Position numbers and translations under genes: made by a program
Shown: in pieces, positions 44,430-52,640 of the stretch
How the letters are laid out: each line of letters opens with the position of its first letter
Numbering within the stretch: the first letter of the stretch is position 1
Assembly: GCA_025937785.1 (NCBI GenBank)
Contig: JAICQQ010000024.1
Location: forward strand, 1-60,971
From: Polyangiaceae bacterium
Lineage (GTDB): Bacteria; Myxococcota_A; Polyangia; Polyangiales; Polyangiaceae
Reading direction: 5' to 3'
DNA: 60,971 nucleotides
The notes under the pieces: generated by a model
Seen by the model: only the letters and a program-made list of their open reading frames with translations
Database searches by the model: none
What the model was told of the DNA's origin: nothing

Positions 44430-44729
44430 ATGGCCTCCTCGCGCTTCCGGTGGATCGTGGCAGCAATCGTGTTGGCGTCGCACCCGTCGTGTTCGGGCGA
44501 CGACGACGAGTCGGGCGACGACAAGGGGGGGCTACGGATGTGCTGCGAATTGGGCGCGATTTGCCATGATGCCGGCGTCCCCGATCCCCAAAAGCAGGAG
44601 TGTCACGTGATCGGCCACGAGAACGACGCTGCGGTGTGCCGCGAAAATTACGAGCGCTGCATGGCCTTGTGTGCCCCGTCGGGCGAGGGGGGCGAGGGCG
44701 GGGAACCGGTCGAGCACGCGTGCTTGTAG
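44430..44729 (+). CDS. Small cysteine-rich lipoprotein
   Basis: 99 aa. Lipobox SHPSC follows a short hydrophobic signal. The mature domain has a compact Cys/His pattern: RMCCELGAICHDAGVPDPQK, QECHVIGHENDAAVCRENYE, RCMALC. This CCELGxxCH...CHxxGHENDxxVCxxxxxxC arrangement is one I associate with small myxobacterial lipoproteins of unknown function; the conserved Cys and His could bind a metal. It ends 1 nt before the convergent di-heme lipoprotein gene. Confidence 0.7.
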   Translation: MASSRFRWIVAAIVLASHPSCSGDDDESGDDKGGLRMCCELGAICHDAGVPDPQKQECHVIGHENDAAVCRENYERCMALCAPSGEGGEGGEPVEHACL

Positions 44730-44730
44730 C

Positions 44731-45624
44731 TCAGTCCGCGCCCGCCCCACCGGCCCCGCCGGCCCCGGTCTGAGCGCAGCCCGCGTAGCGTTCCAGGAAG
44801 TAGACGAAATTGGTGTACGCGGGGTCGTTCTCTTTGGTGATCTTGCTGTGACCGCCGTGGAGGACGCCTCCGTCTTTTTGTGCCAGTGGCTTCAGCAACA
44901 GCAGGCTGCTCAACGGATCTTCCGTGTCGATGAGACCGTTCGCGACCGCATTGTTCAGCGAAGCAAGGGCCGACGCTCCGCAATTGTCTTGCTGTACCAG
45001 CCATTGGAGCGCGTCTGGCGTCGGTTTCGCGCCCACGAAATGACAGGGGTAGCAGCGGCCGCGCGTCACGTAGATGGTGTCCAGGAACACTTGCTCGAGC
45101 GTCTTCGAATCGCATCCGCCCGGATCGCGGTCGGCGGAATAGGGTTCACCGGGTTCGGCCTCGGCGTCGCAAAACCCGAACCCGGTCTTTTCGCCGCACG
45201 TCGTGTCTGCACAGGCGCCGCAGCTGGCCACCTGCTCGATCCACGCGGCGAAGGCGTCGTACTCGGCTTGAATCACCTGGTCGGTGATGAGCTCCGAATC
45301 CGGCGACGCGCGTTCGATCCAGCTCAAGATCGTGCTGTCTCTGGGGGCGTGGAGATCGACGAGGCCGCGCTCGACCAGGCAGGCCATGGTTTCACAGGGA
45401 GTGTCCCGTACGAACAGACCTAGATCCACGCCCGAGAGGTGACACTGATTGCAGCTCGCCGGCTGGTCGCTCATCAGCACGGGTTCGATGCGCTGCCGGT
45501 ACACGTCGGTGGCGGCCTCGTTGCAGGCGGCGGCCTCGTCCTTGGGTGCATCGGCCTTACAGCCCACACACCACCAACAGAGCGCTGGCACGAGCCATGG
45601 GCGGAGAGCGCGGGGGAGGGCCAT
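44731..45624 (-). CDS. Predicted di-heme c-type cytochrome lipoprotein
   Basis: 297 aa. Signal with lipobox CVGC; the mature protein carries two heme c motifs, CNQCH (SCNQCHLSGVDLGLF) and CYPCH (GRCYPCHFVGAKP), in two similar halves, each followed by a pattern like ALQWLVQQDNCG or ACLVERGLVDLHAP and a region ending SxxSLLLLKPL or DSTILSWIER. Further cysteines (SCGACADTTCGEKTG) may form disulfides or a metal site. The C-terminus is Gly/Ala-rich. Likely a surface or periplasmic electron carrier; partners unknown. Confidence 0.78.
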   Translation of the reverse strand: MALPRALRPWLVPALCWWCVGCKADAPKDEAAACNEAATDVYRQRIEPVLMSDQPASCNQCHLSGVDLGLFVRDTPCETMACLVERGLVDLHAPRDSTILSWIERASPDSELITDQVIQAEYDAFAAWIEQVASCGACADTTCGEKTGFGFCDAEAEPGEPYSADRDPGGCDSKTLEQVFLDTIYVTRGRCYPCHFVGAKPTPDALQWLVQQDNCGASALASLNNAVANGLIDTEDPLSSLLLLKPLAQKDGGVLHGGHSKITKENDPAYTNFVYFLERYAGCAQTGAGGAGGAGAD

Positions 45625-45695
45625 TTCGGCGACTCAAATACCATTCGCGGGCCGCTCGGGCCAGGCACGCCCCAGATGCTCGAGAGTTCGGCCAC

Positions 45696-46466
45696 TCACT
45701 CCGACCAGCGGGCGCTTCGAACCGACTGGGATTTGGCTGCCACGAGCCCCGTCGCGTCGCTCACGGACAGACACTCGCCTCCGTACTCCTTACAGCGACC
45801 TTCGAGTTCGCACTGGCGCGACGCGGCACAGTCGCGGTTCGATGCAGCGGCGCAGCGGCCATGGGTCAGCTGGCACAGCCCGTCGATCTTGCAGTCCCAG
45901 CTCGAGCGACAGTCCTCCGTGGTGCTCACGATGCATCCGTCGGCTGCCGTCGCGCAACGCCCGTGGCGCGCGCACTCCGCGCTGAGCCCACAGGGGTTAC
46001 CTGTCGGCGGCGCTTCGTTCGTCGCGACGGCGCCGTTGAGCTCCGCTGCGCCCAACGCGCAAATGCCCGCCGCGCGGTCCTGCCGTTCGGCGACGACGAA
46101 GCGCTCCTGCACCAGGCCGCACACCGTCAGCAAGCCCACGCCGGCAGCGCCTGCCATGAGCCAGCGCAGGCAGGTGCGCTGGCTCTGCCAACGTGCGGCG
46201 CGTTCGCGCATCACGTGGTCGGAGAACGCGATCGCGACTTCGAGCCGGTCTTCGTACTCGGCGAGCGAGCGCTCGGCCTCCTCGACATCGCCCGGGCTCC
46301 GAAGCGGGCGCCGCATGGCGCGCTCGAGCCTGGCGAGGTCGTGGCGCAGCCCGCGCGGCAAGAGCGGGCGCAGCGCGGCCAGCGTCGAAGCGCGGGCGTC
46401 CAGGGCCGAGCGCGCTTCGGCCAGTTTCTCGCGCGCGCCTTCGAGCGCGTTTCTATAGGGGCTCAT
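45696..46466 (-). CDS. Single-pass membrane protein with coiled coil and Cys-rich exterior
   Basis: 256 aa. The N-terminal 100 residues are charged and helical (EGAREKLAEARSALDARAST; EEAERSLAEYEDRLEVAIAF), probably a coiled coil in the cytoplasm. A membrane helix follows (CLRWLMAGAAGVGLLTVCGL, about 100-120). The exported part has repeated short Cys loops: NPCGLSAECARHGRCATA, DCRSSWDCKIDGLCQLTHGR and DCAASRQCELEGRCKEYGGE. The CxxSxxCxxxGxC loops recur in myxobacterial membrane proteins next to kinase-like domains, but none is here. Function unknown. Confidence 0.7.
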   Translation of the reverse strand: MSPYRNALEGAREKLAEARSALDARASTLAALRPLLPRGLRHDLARLERAMRRPLRSPGDVEEAERSLAEYEDRLEVAIAFSDHVMRERAARWQSQRTCLRWLMAGAAGVGLLTVCGLVQERFVVAERQDRAAGICALGAAELNGAVATNEAPPTGNPCGLSAECARHGRCATAADGCIVSTTEDCRSSWDCKIDGLCQLTHGRCAAASNRDCAASRQCELEGRCKEYGGECLSVSDATGLVAAKSQSVRSARWSE

Positions 46467-46576
46467 CGCCCAGCCCCACCCACGTTCGACAGCGCGCCCA
46501 CACCCCCCTTACGCGCGAGCCCGGGGGCTTCTTCCCCGGGCTCCGCCTCGCTAGTAATCTCCAGGGGTTACACGTG

Positions 46577-47881
46577 TCATTCGCGGAAGCGAGCGACCCA
46601 GAGATCGTAGAAGTCGGTGCCGCGGCAGCCTGGGGCACCCATGGCGTTGGGATCGGGTTCCGGCGGATTGCTCACACAGTCCGCTTCGTCGGCCCCGCGA
46701 GCGCTGAGGGTACCTTCCAGCTGCCCTCCCGAGACGGCGGCCGCGAAGAATACCTGGCCGTAGTCGTAGCCAGAAAAGTCCACGTCTGCCTGGATGCCCA
46801 GCGTCTCGAGCAACTCGTTCGGCGCTTCGCTGGACTCCGCCATGGACGTCTGCACGAAGTAGAGTTCGCCGTTCTCGAGGCCCGTGGTGACCTGGACCGG
46901 CAAGGTGGTGTCGATCGTGCCATCCGCGCTCGTGAGTTCGAGGCTGCCCTCGAACATGAGCTCGCCCGCGCTGGCGGCATCCAGTTCTTCGCACACGGTG
47001 CTGGCGTTCGCGCTGAGCGCGTAGCCGAGCTCGCTGGCATCGGCTTCCGGCTCGTACTCGAGGCTGAGCGGACCCCGGTCGTTGAAGGCGTCGAGCGCTT
47101 GCTGCACGGTCGGGCTCTGCTCGACGGGCACGGGGAACCCGACGTCGCACGGGCTGTCCTTGGGCCATTCGGCGATTCGTCCCACGGAGCCGGCGATGGC
47201 GGCATCGTCGCTGTGGAAGGTCGCTTGTGCGCCGATGCTACCCGCGAAGCCGACGTCGGCGATGCGCACGTCGAAGGCGAGGGTGGGCGGCCCGTCGGGC
47301 TCGAAGCCTGGAGGCGCTTCGATGCTGACCGCCAAGCTGCCCGTGAGTTCGTCCGCGTCGAGGCTGAAGTTCGCGTGTGCGAGGCGCGGCGTCTCGGCCC
47401 AGACCACCACCGGCAGCGTCTCGTTCAGGGCCCCGTCAGCGGTTCTGAGCGTCAGCGTTGCGGGGAGTTCGAGGCGGTCGTGGCACTCGGACTCGTAGGC
47501 GATGTCCGGTCCCCCCTCGCCCAGGTCGTCGTCGCCGCCCGCCTTCGGTTCAAGGTTTACGAAGCGAGCCTCCTCTCCGAACTCGAGGCGCACCTCGACG
47601 TCCGTGGGGTCGCCCCCCGAGCTGTTCGCGGCCTCGTTCTCGAGCCAGGCGAGAGTTTCGCCATGCGAGCCGGCCGCGAGCGCGATCACGTCGGCCGCGC
47701 TGAACCCCAGCGGGCTTTCTGTGTCGAGTGCGATGGGCGTGGGCGTGGCCTCGCAGTTGCCGCTCCCCGTTTCACCGCCGTTGTCGCGTTCAGGGTTACC
47801 CGTATCCGTGACGCTGCTGCACGCCAGCGATAGGCTGCACCCGAGCGAGCAAAGCGCCGACCCCAGAATTGTTCTTCTCAT
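46577..47881 (-). CDS. Lipoprotein, unknown family, coupled to TIGR02147 regulator
   Basis: 434 aa. Lipobox LSLAC. The mature protein is acidic and beta-rich with two similar halves: RLELPATLTLRTADGALNET with LPVVVWAETPRLAHANFSL, and FEGSLELTSADGTIDTTLP with VQVTTGLENGELYFVQTSM. No named domain recognised. The ATG overlaps the stop of the TIGR02147 gene by 4 nt, a tight coupling that suggests the regulator controls or monitors this lipoprotein. Regulator-lipoprotein pairs of this kind recur in Myxococcota and Bdellovibrio relatives, to my knowledge without a known function. Confidence 0.78.
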   Translation of the reverse strand: MRRTILGSALCSLGCSLSLACSSVTDTGNPERDNGGETGSGNCEATPTPIALDTESPLGFSAADVIALAAGSHGETLAWLENEAANSSGGDPTDVEVRLEFGEEARFVNLEPKAGGDDDLGEGGPDIAYESECHDRLELPATLTLRTADGALNETLPVVVWAETPRLAHANFSLDADELTGSLAVSIEAPPGFEPDGPPTLAFDVRIADVGFAGSIGAQATFHSDDAAIAGSVGRIAEWPKDSPCDVGFPVPVEQSPTVQQALDAFNDRGPLSLEYEPEADASELGYALSANASTVCEELDAASAGELMFEGSLELTSADGTIDTTLPVQVTTGLENGELYFVQTSMAESSEAPNELLETLGIQADVDFSGYDYGQVFFAAAVSGGQLEGTLSARGADEADCVSNPPEPDPNAMGAPGCRGTDFYDLWVARFRE

Positions 47882-48741
47882 GACCCTTCGTCCCTTGGTT
47901 CCTGTTCCGTGAGCGGAAAGAGCTGAAAGTTGATCTGCACCACGTCCGTGGGAGCTTCGTGCTTGGAGGCGTCCACGGCGATTTGAACGAGTTCTTGCCG
48001 AAACTCGTAAAGGCGGCGTTTGAAATCGGCCAGCTGGCGCCGCGAAACGCTGAGCGTGAGTCCGGCGATCTCGCGCTCGTCCCGGCTGCAGTGGTCGAGC
48101 GCACCCGCGGCTCGTTCCAACATCGTGCGATGAAAAGTCGCGACGTGATGTCCAAGGGGCTTATCGTCGCCCGTACTCAGCACGGGTTCGTTGTGGACCA
48201 GCTTGCCCGCCTCGGTGCGCAGCGTGAGGCCGAGCCTCGAGAGCACCGAGAGCGCGTGTTCTGCCTGGCGTGTCGAGATGTTGGGTTTGAGCTTTCGCGC
48301 GATCCACTTGGGGTCCTCGACGAACCCATCGCACGCCACGAGCTCACGAATCGCCGGGATGTACCACTCGCTGTGATACTCGGCGTGTGCCGCATCCAGT
48401 CGGAATGCCTTTCGGTAGCGAGTATAGCGCGTGAGCCGCTGGTAGCAGCGGTCGCGTTCCAGGGCGGTCGTCGCTTGGTTGAACGCTACCAGGTCGCAGA
48501 AGTAGTCCGCGGCTTCTCCCGCAAGGCCGAGCGCTCGAGCGAAGCGGATGGCCATCTCCGGCGAAAGGTTCCGCTGTCCCTCGCTGACCAGCTTCAAGTA
48601 GTTGGGGGCGGCGGAGCCGACGCGCTTGGCGAAACTGCGGTAGGAGAATCCGTATTCTTCATTCTTGCGAACTGAGTATGTGTCCTGGAGGTACCGGCGG
48701 TAGTCGCGGTAGTGAAAGACATCAGAAACTCTAGCATTCAC
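47878..48741 (-). CDS. TIGR02147-family (DUF4423) protein, probable DNA-binding regulator
   Basis: 287 aa. The start is GTG 48741 (VSDVFHYRDYRRYLQDTYSV). Family pattern: FSYRSFAKRVGSAAPNYLKL, then EGQRNLSPEMAIRFARALGL, a helix-turn-helix-like N-terminal domain, then EADYFCDLVAFNQATTALER and the C-terminal DUF4423 region with LTLSVSRRQLADFKRRLYEF and VVQINFQLFPLT. The family was first noted in Fibrobacter and is abundant in Myxococcota and Bdellovibrionota; roles are unknown, with a regulatory function likely from the HTH-like part. A perfect palindrome 55 bp upstream is a candidate autoregulatory site. Confidence 0.88.
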   Translation of the reverse strand: MNARVSDVFHYRDYRRYLQDTYSVRKNEEYGFSYRSFAKRVGSAAPNYLKLVSEGQRNLSPEMAIRFARALGLAGEAADYFCDLVAFNQATTALERDRCYQRLTRYTRYRKAFRLDAAHAEYHSEWYIPAIRELVACDGFVEDPKWIARKLKPNISTRQAEHALSVLSRLGLTLRTEAGKLVHNEPVLSTGDDKPLGHHVATFHRTMLERAAGALDHCSRDEREIAGLTLSVSRRQLADFKRRLYEFRQELVQIAVDASKHEAPTDVVQINFQLFPLTEQEPRDEGS

Positions 48742-48795
48742 GCAGGAAACGTCCCATGTGCCGCGCGCGAGCGCCAGTCGTGTAATTCCATTTTC

Positions 48796-48812
48796 GTATT
48801 CTTAAAGAATAC
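48796..48812. promoter_or_regulatory. Perfect palindrome, candidate operator of the TIGR02147 gene
   Basis: GTATTCTT-A-AAGAATAC is a perfect 8+1+8 palindrome in an AT-rich island within very GC-rich sequence. On the minus strand it sits between a possible -35 (TTGTAT) and -10 (TGGAAT) of the TIGR02147 gene. Chance occurrence in this base composition is unlikely. Nothing else was seen in 48742-48984. Confidence 0.65.
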
Positions 48813-48984
48813 AACTTGAGGTTTCGCGGGGTTACACGGGAGGTGCTGACGCCTCGCCCGGTCCGAGAACGACGGCGTCGTGACTTCTCGTAAATTGCAG
48901 CGCAACGGCGCCCCGGGCGCAAGCACGCCCGGCAAAGCGCGCGGGGCGCTCGAAGTGGCTGGGTGCCTGCTCTAGGCTTTGCGA

Positions 48985-50799
48985 ATGCGAGACCCGTCCC
49001 GACTCGTCACGCGCCCGGTCCCGGCGCGCGCGCTCGTCGTGGGCGTGGCGCTGATCGGGGCGTTGCTCGTGACGCCGCGTGCGCAGGCGTGCGGGGCGTG
49101 CGCGATCCCCGAGCTGTGGGAGCTCCAAGATCTCGGTGGAGAGCTGGTGCTCGTGACCAACTTCGGCTTGCTCGCGCAGCACGACGGTGGCTGGCGCGTG
49201 ACCTGCGAAGAGGTGTTCGGCGGTTTGTTGCTCGCCGCTCGCGGCGACGGCATGGAGGGCTGGGTTTCGACGGACATCGGCCCGTTTAGACGCACGGGCA
49301 GTGTGTGCGAGTGGGCTCCGCGCGAGCTGCAGCACGCCTCGTGGGCATGGCGTTTCGCGCTCGCCGGCGGCGACGCGGCGGGAGCGACGACGCGATTCGC
49401 GCTGGTGATCGACGCCGAAACGCAGGCGCTGCACGTCGAACGGGCTCAGGCCGACGCCGACTTTCGCGTGGTCCATTCCTTCGAAAGCACCTCTGGCTTT
49501 CGCGATCTCGTGGCAGGGGGGCAGCCCGCGTCGGTGTTCGTGGCAGGCTTCGGCGCTGGTCCCGACAGACTGTGGCAAGTGGCGTTCAGCCTCGACGCGG
49601 GCGAAAGCTGGGAAACCGCCGTGCCCGAAGCGCCTCTCGAAACGAAGTGGGTGCTGCGTTTCGTCGATCCGCTGCTTCCCCGAGCGGTCTTGGTCCAGTC
49701 GGAGTCGGTGGCGGACAAGGCTCAGGGGCTCTGGCGCTTCGACGTGGCGTCGGGCGCCATGACCGAGCTGCTCGCGCTGTCGGACGGAGAAGCATTCGCC
49801 GGGCTCACGGTGCTGGGGGGTAGCTTGTGGGTCGCCGCTCGCGGGGAAGCGGGCGGGAGCCTGTACCGCGCCGACCGCGAAGAGCTCGCGTTCGAGCGCG
49901 TGATCGCGAGCGCTCCGCCCTTCGCCTGTCTCGCTGCCCGCGCAGGCGCTTTGTATGCTTGCGTCAACGACTTCACGCTCACGTCGAAGTTTCTGCTGGG
50001 TCGCTCCGACGACGAAGGGCAGAGTTGGCAACCGCTCTTGACGGTGGAAGATCTGGGTCAGGTCGAGGGCTGCGGGGCCGCATGCGATCGGACTCTCGAT
50101 TGGCTCCGAGACGCCTTTGCTACGGCCGGCGAACCCAGCGCTGGCGGTGGCGGTGCTGCCGGCGCGTCCATGTCCGGGGGTGAAGCGGGCGCCGCGGGGT
50201 CATCGCCGAAGGCGGGGCGCGCGCCGAGTGGGTGCGGCTGTCGGGTAGGGGGGCCGGCGCCTGCGGGCGGGGCGCTGATCCTCGTCTGTTCGTGGTTCGG
50301 CGTGCTGGGGCGGCGTCGTCGGCGCCGAACACCGAGAAAGGCTGGCTCTCGGCTGATGCTCGCAGTACTCGCGGCCTGCGTGCTTGCCGCGTGTTCGGAG
50401 GGGCCTTCCGAGCCCACGTCCTCGTCCGCAGCGTCGGGCTGCGACGGGCGCGGTGACGACCTGACGTCGTTGCGCCTGACGAGCGGAGCGCTGGTGCTGA
50501 GCGTGCTCGAAACCCAGCCGGAGCCGCCTGGAGTCGGGGACAACGAGTGGCGCGTCCGGGTGAGCGACACGAGCGACACTCCCGTGACGGGACTCGCCGA
50601 ATCGCTGCAGGTCAGCGCGTTCATGCCCGAACACGGCCATGGGACACCCAGCGCCGTGGGCGTACAGGAAGGCGAGGCGGGAGAGTACCGGCTCGCCCCC
50701 GTGAACACGTTCATGCCCGGCCTATGGCGCATCCGCCTGGATGTCGACCGCGCCGGCCACGATGCCGAGCTCTTCGAGTTCAGCGTGTGCGTTCAATGA
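48985..50799 (+). CDS. MYXO-CTERM-type surface protein fused in frame to a YtkA/FixH-like lipoprotein
   Basis: A single open frame of 604 aa. ATG 48985 gives a signal peptide ending AQACG. Residues about 30-400 form a propeller-like domain. At residue 417 comes GCGCRVGGPAPAGG, a hydrophobic helix (ALILVCSWFGVLG) and RRRRRR, a canonical MYXO-CTERM sorting tag, where a protein normally ends. Instead the frame continues into a second signal with lipobox (MLAVLAACVLAAC, starting residue 458, nt 50356), a short linker and a domain with AFMPEHGHGTPSAVGV and FMPGLWRIRLDVD, typical of YtkA/FixH-like proteins. Either the two proteins are fused or a second gene starts at 50356 within the frame. The stop overlaps the next gene by 4 nt. 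Confidence 0.75.
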   Translation: MRDPSRLVTRPVPARALVVGVALIGALLVTPRAQACGACAIPELWELQDLGGELVLVTNFGLLAQHDGGWRVTCEEVFGGLLLAARGDGMEGWVSTDIGPFRRTGSVCEWAPRELQHASWAWRFALAGGDAAGATTRFALVIDAETQALHVERAQADADFRVVHSFESTSGFRDLVAGGQPASVFVAGFGAGPDRLWQVAFSLDAGESWETAVPEAPLETKWVLRFVDPLLPRAVLVQSESVADKAQGLWRFDVASGAMTELLALSDGEAFAGLTVLGGSLWVAARGEAGGSLYRADREELAFERVIASAPPFACLAARAGALYACVNDFTLTSKFLLGRSDDEGQSWQPLLTVEDLGQVEGCGAACDRTLDWLRDAFATAGEPSAGGGGAAGASMSGGEAGAAGSSPKAGRAPSGCGCRVGGPAPAGGALILVCSWFGVLGRRRRRRTPRKAGSRLMLAVLAACVLAACSEGPSEPTSSSAASGCDGRGDDLTSLRLTSGALVLSVLETQPEPPGVGDNEWRVRVSDTSDTPVTGLAESLQVSAFMPEHGHGTPSAVGVQEGEAGEYRLAPVNTFMPGLWRIRLDVDRAGHDAELFEFSVCVQ

Positions 50800-52391
50800 C
50801 CAACGAGCACACGCTGAGCACGGCCGGGAGGCGAGGCGGCGCCCGCGTGCGCTTACTGGTACTGATACTGGTACTGGTACTCGGGTGCGCGCTGAATGCG
50901 TGCGGCGACCCGGGCGCGCGGCACACGCCGAGCCTGACGCGCGAAGAGTTGCTCGACCCGCGCACCTGTCAGGCTTGCCACCCCGGGCACTACGAAGAAT
51001 GGTCCGGCAGCATGCACGCCTACGCCGCCGAAGACCCGGTGTTCTTGGCGATGAATGCCCGGGGGCAAGCCGAGACGGACGGGCAGCTCGGAAGCTTCTG
51101 CGTCAACTGTCACGCGCCGCTCGCGGTCCGTGAAGGCTTGACCGAAGACGGGCTCGACTTGGCGGACCTGCCCGAAGCGATGCGCGGCGTCACCTGCTAT
51201 TTCTGCCACAACACGGCGGCTGTCGAAGGAACCCACAACAATCCTCTGCTACTCGCGAGCGACCGGACCATGCGCGGCCCGTTCCACGACGCGGCCGAAA
51301 ACACAGCGCATGCCTCGACCTATGCCCCACACCTCGATGCCGCGCGACCGGAGGCTTCGGCGTTGTGCGGCGCCTGCCACGACGTGACGCTCCCTGAACA
51401 GCTAGTGGGCGCCGAGGTCGAGCTCGAGCGGACGTTCGCCGAATGGCAAACCAGCTTGTTCGCCGCACCCCATGACCAGGGCGGTGTCGGATGCAGCGGA
51501 TGCCACATGCCCAAGTCCCCCAGGCGCGATCGCGCGGCCGAGAGTGCGGGCGCGCCGGCCCGGCGCTCTGCACGTCACGATTTCGAGGGCATCGACAGAG
51601 CCCTCACGCCGTTTCCCCAACGGGAGCGCCAGGGAATCTTGATCGAGCGGCTCGTTGCTTCCAGCCTGCTCGCCGAGATTTGCGTCGCGGAGACTGGCGC
51701 CATCGAGGTGACGCTGGAGAACGCGGGCGCCGGTCATCATTGGCCGAGCGGTGCCAGCCACAACCGGCAAGCATGGCTCGAGGTGCGAGCCTTCGCCGAC
51801 GGCCGCGCAGAGCCCGTCTTCGAGTCGCCACCGCCCACCGAGGAGGCGGGGCTGCCGCTCGTGCTCCGCGACCACGCCGTCGATGCGGAGGGTAAGCCCG
51901 CCCACATGTTCTGGGACATCGCGCAGGTGGCGCTGAGCAACACCTTGCCGAGCGCGAAGACGCGCGACGCGCGCGACCCCGACTTTCACCGAGAGCGCCG
52001 CATCTTCCTGCTCAACGAGCAGCCCTCCAGCCTCGAAGCGATCGCACGCGTCACGTTGACGGTGAAGCTGAGGCCAGTCGCGCTCGACGTGCTCGACGAC
52101 CTCGTCGAATCGGGCCACCTGGATCGCGAAATCGCCGACGCCGTGCCGGTCATCGAGCTCCTCCCCGATCGCTGCTACGACGCCTCGGTCATCGAAGAGC
52201 ACTCGGACTTGCTGGGAGCGCGCCCGGTCTGCGATGCGACGAGCGACACAGCTGACGGCAACTTCACGCTGGTATGGCACGCCAGCCGCGCGAACGCGGA
52301 CGATGCGTCCTTCCGCACCGCGCGCGTCGACGGTGCGCCCGCGCGCTGCCTCTCGCATCCCTCCTACGTCGCCGCCCCCTCGAACCCCTGA
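50796..52391 (+). CDS. Penta-heme c-type cytochrome lipoprotein (cytochrome c554-like)
   Basis: 531 aa. ATG 50796 is in an ATGA overlap with the preceding stop. Lipoprotein signal with lipobox LNAC. Five CxxCH motifs: CQACH (TCQACHPGHYEEWSGSMHAY), CVNCH, CYFCH, CGACH and CSGCH. The GHYEEWxxSxHA context after the first heme is the signature of the cytochrome c554 family. A C-terminal half of about 250 aa without heme follows (VTLENAGAGHHWPSGASHNR, as in other multiheme surface proteins). Likely an outer-surface electron carrier; the YtkA/FixH-like domain upstream could serve metal delivery. The codons for the signal helix contain a short TACTGG repeat. Confidence 0.9.
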   Translation: MTNEHTLSTAGRRGGARVRLLVLILVLVLGCALNACGDPGARHTPSLTREELLDPRTCQACHPGHYEEWSGSMHAYAAEDPVFLAMNARGQAETDGQLGSFCVNCHAPLAVREGLTEDGLDLADLPEAMRGVTCYFCHNTAAVEGTHNNPLLLASDRTMRGPFHDAAENTAHASTYAPHLDAARPEASALCGACHDVTLPEQLVGAEVELERTFAEWQTSLFAAPHDQGGVGCSGCHMPKSPRRDRAAESAGAPARRSARHDFEGIDRALTPFPQRERQGILIERLVASSLLAEICVAETGAIEVTLENAGAGHHWPSGASHNRQAWLEVRAFADGRAEPVFESPPPTEEAGLPLVLRDHAVDAEGKPAHMFWDIAQVALSNTLPSAKTRDARDPDFHRERRIFLLNEQPSSLEAIARVTLTVKLRPVALDVLDDLVESGHLDREIADAVPVIELLPDRCYDASVIEEHSDLLGARPVCDATSDTADGNFTLVWHASRANADDASFRTARVDGAPARCLSHPSYVAAPSNP

Positions 52392-52450
52392 GAGCCCGTT
52401 CGGACTTCAGACTCAGCCTCGAGTGCGTTGAGCCTATCTCGGTCGGAGGA

Positions 52451-52546
52451 TCGGCGCGTACGGGCCACATGGCTCGCGCGGTCGCTGCCTACGGGGCTTC
52501 GCGGTCGGCGCGTTCGGGCCACCTGGCTCGCGGTCGGCGGCCTACG
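52451..52546. repeat. Two imperfect ~43-bp direct repeats
   Basis: TCGGCGCGTACGGGCCACAT at 52451 and TCGGCGCGTTCGGGCCACCT at 52505 begin two copies of a unit that continues GGCTCGCG...GGTCG...GCCTACGG. The copies lie in the convergent gap between the cytochrome and the 1550-aa gene. No protein-coding role seen. Confidence 0.7.
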
Positions 52547-52598
52547 GCCCGCGGGTCGCGACTTCGAGCGCCTGCTCATCCTCGTCTCGAGCAACGAC

Positions 52599-52623
52599 CA
52601 CGACCGCGATTGGCGCGGTCGTG
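52599..52623 (-). terminator. Hairpin downstream of the 1550-aa gene
   Basis: CACGACCGCG-ATTGG-CGCGGTCGTG is a perfect 10-bp stem with a 5-nt loop, 18 nt past the stop of the minus-strand gene. On that strand it is followed by GTCGTTGCTCG, only weakly T-rich, so intrinsic termination is probable but not certain. Because it is symmetrical it may also serve the convergent cytochrome gene. Confidence 0.5.
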
Positions 52624-52640
52624 CGTAGGGCTGGTGCCGG

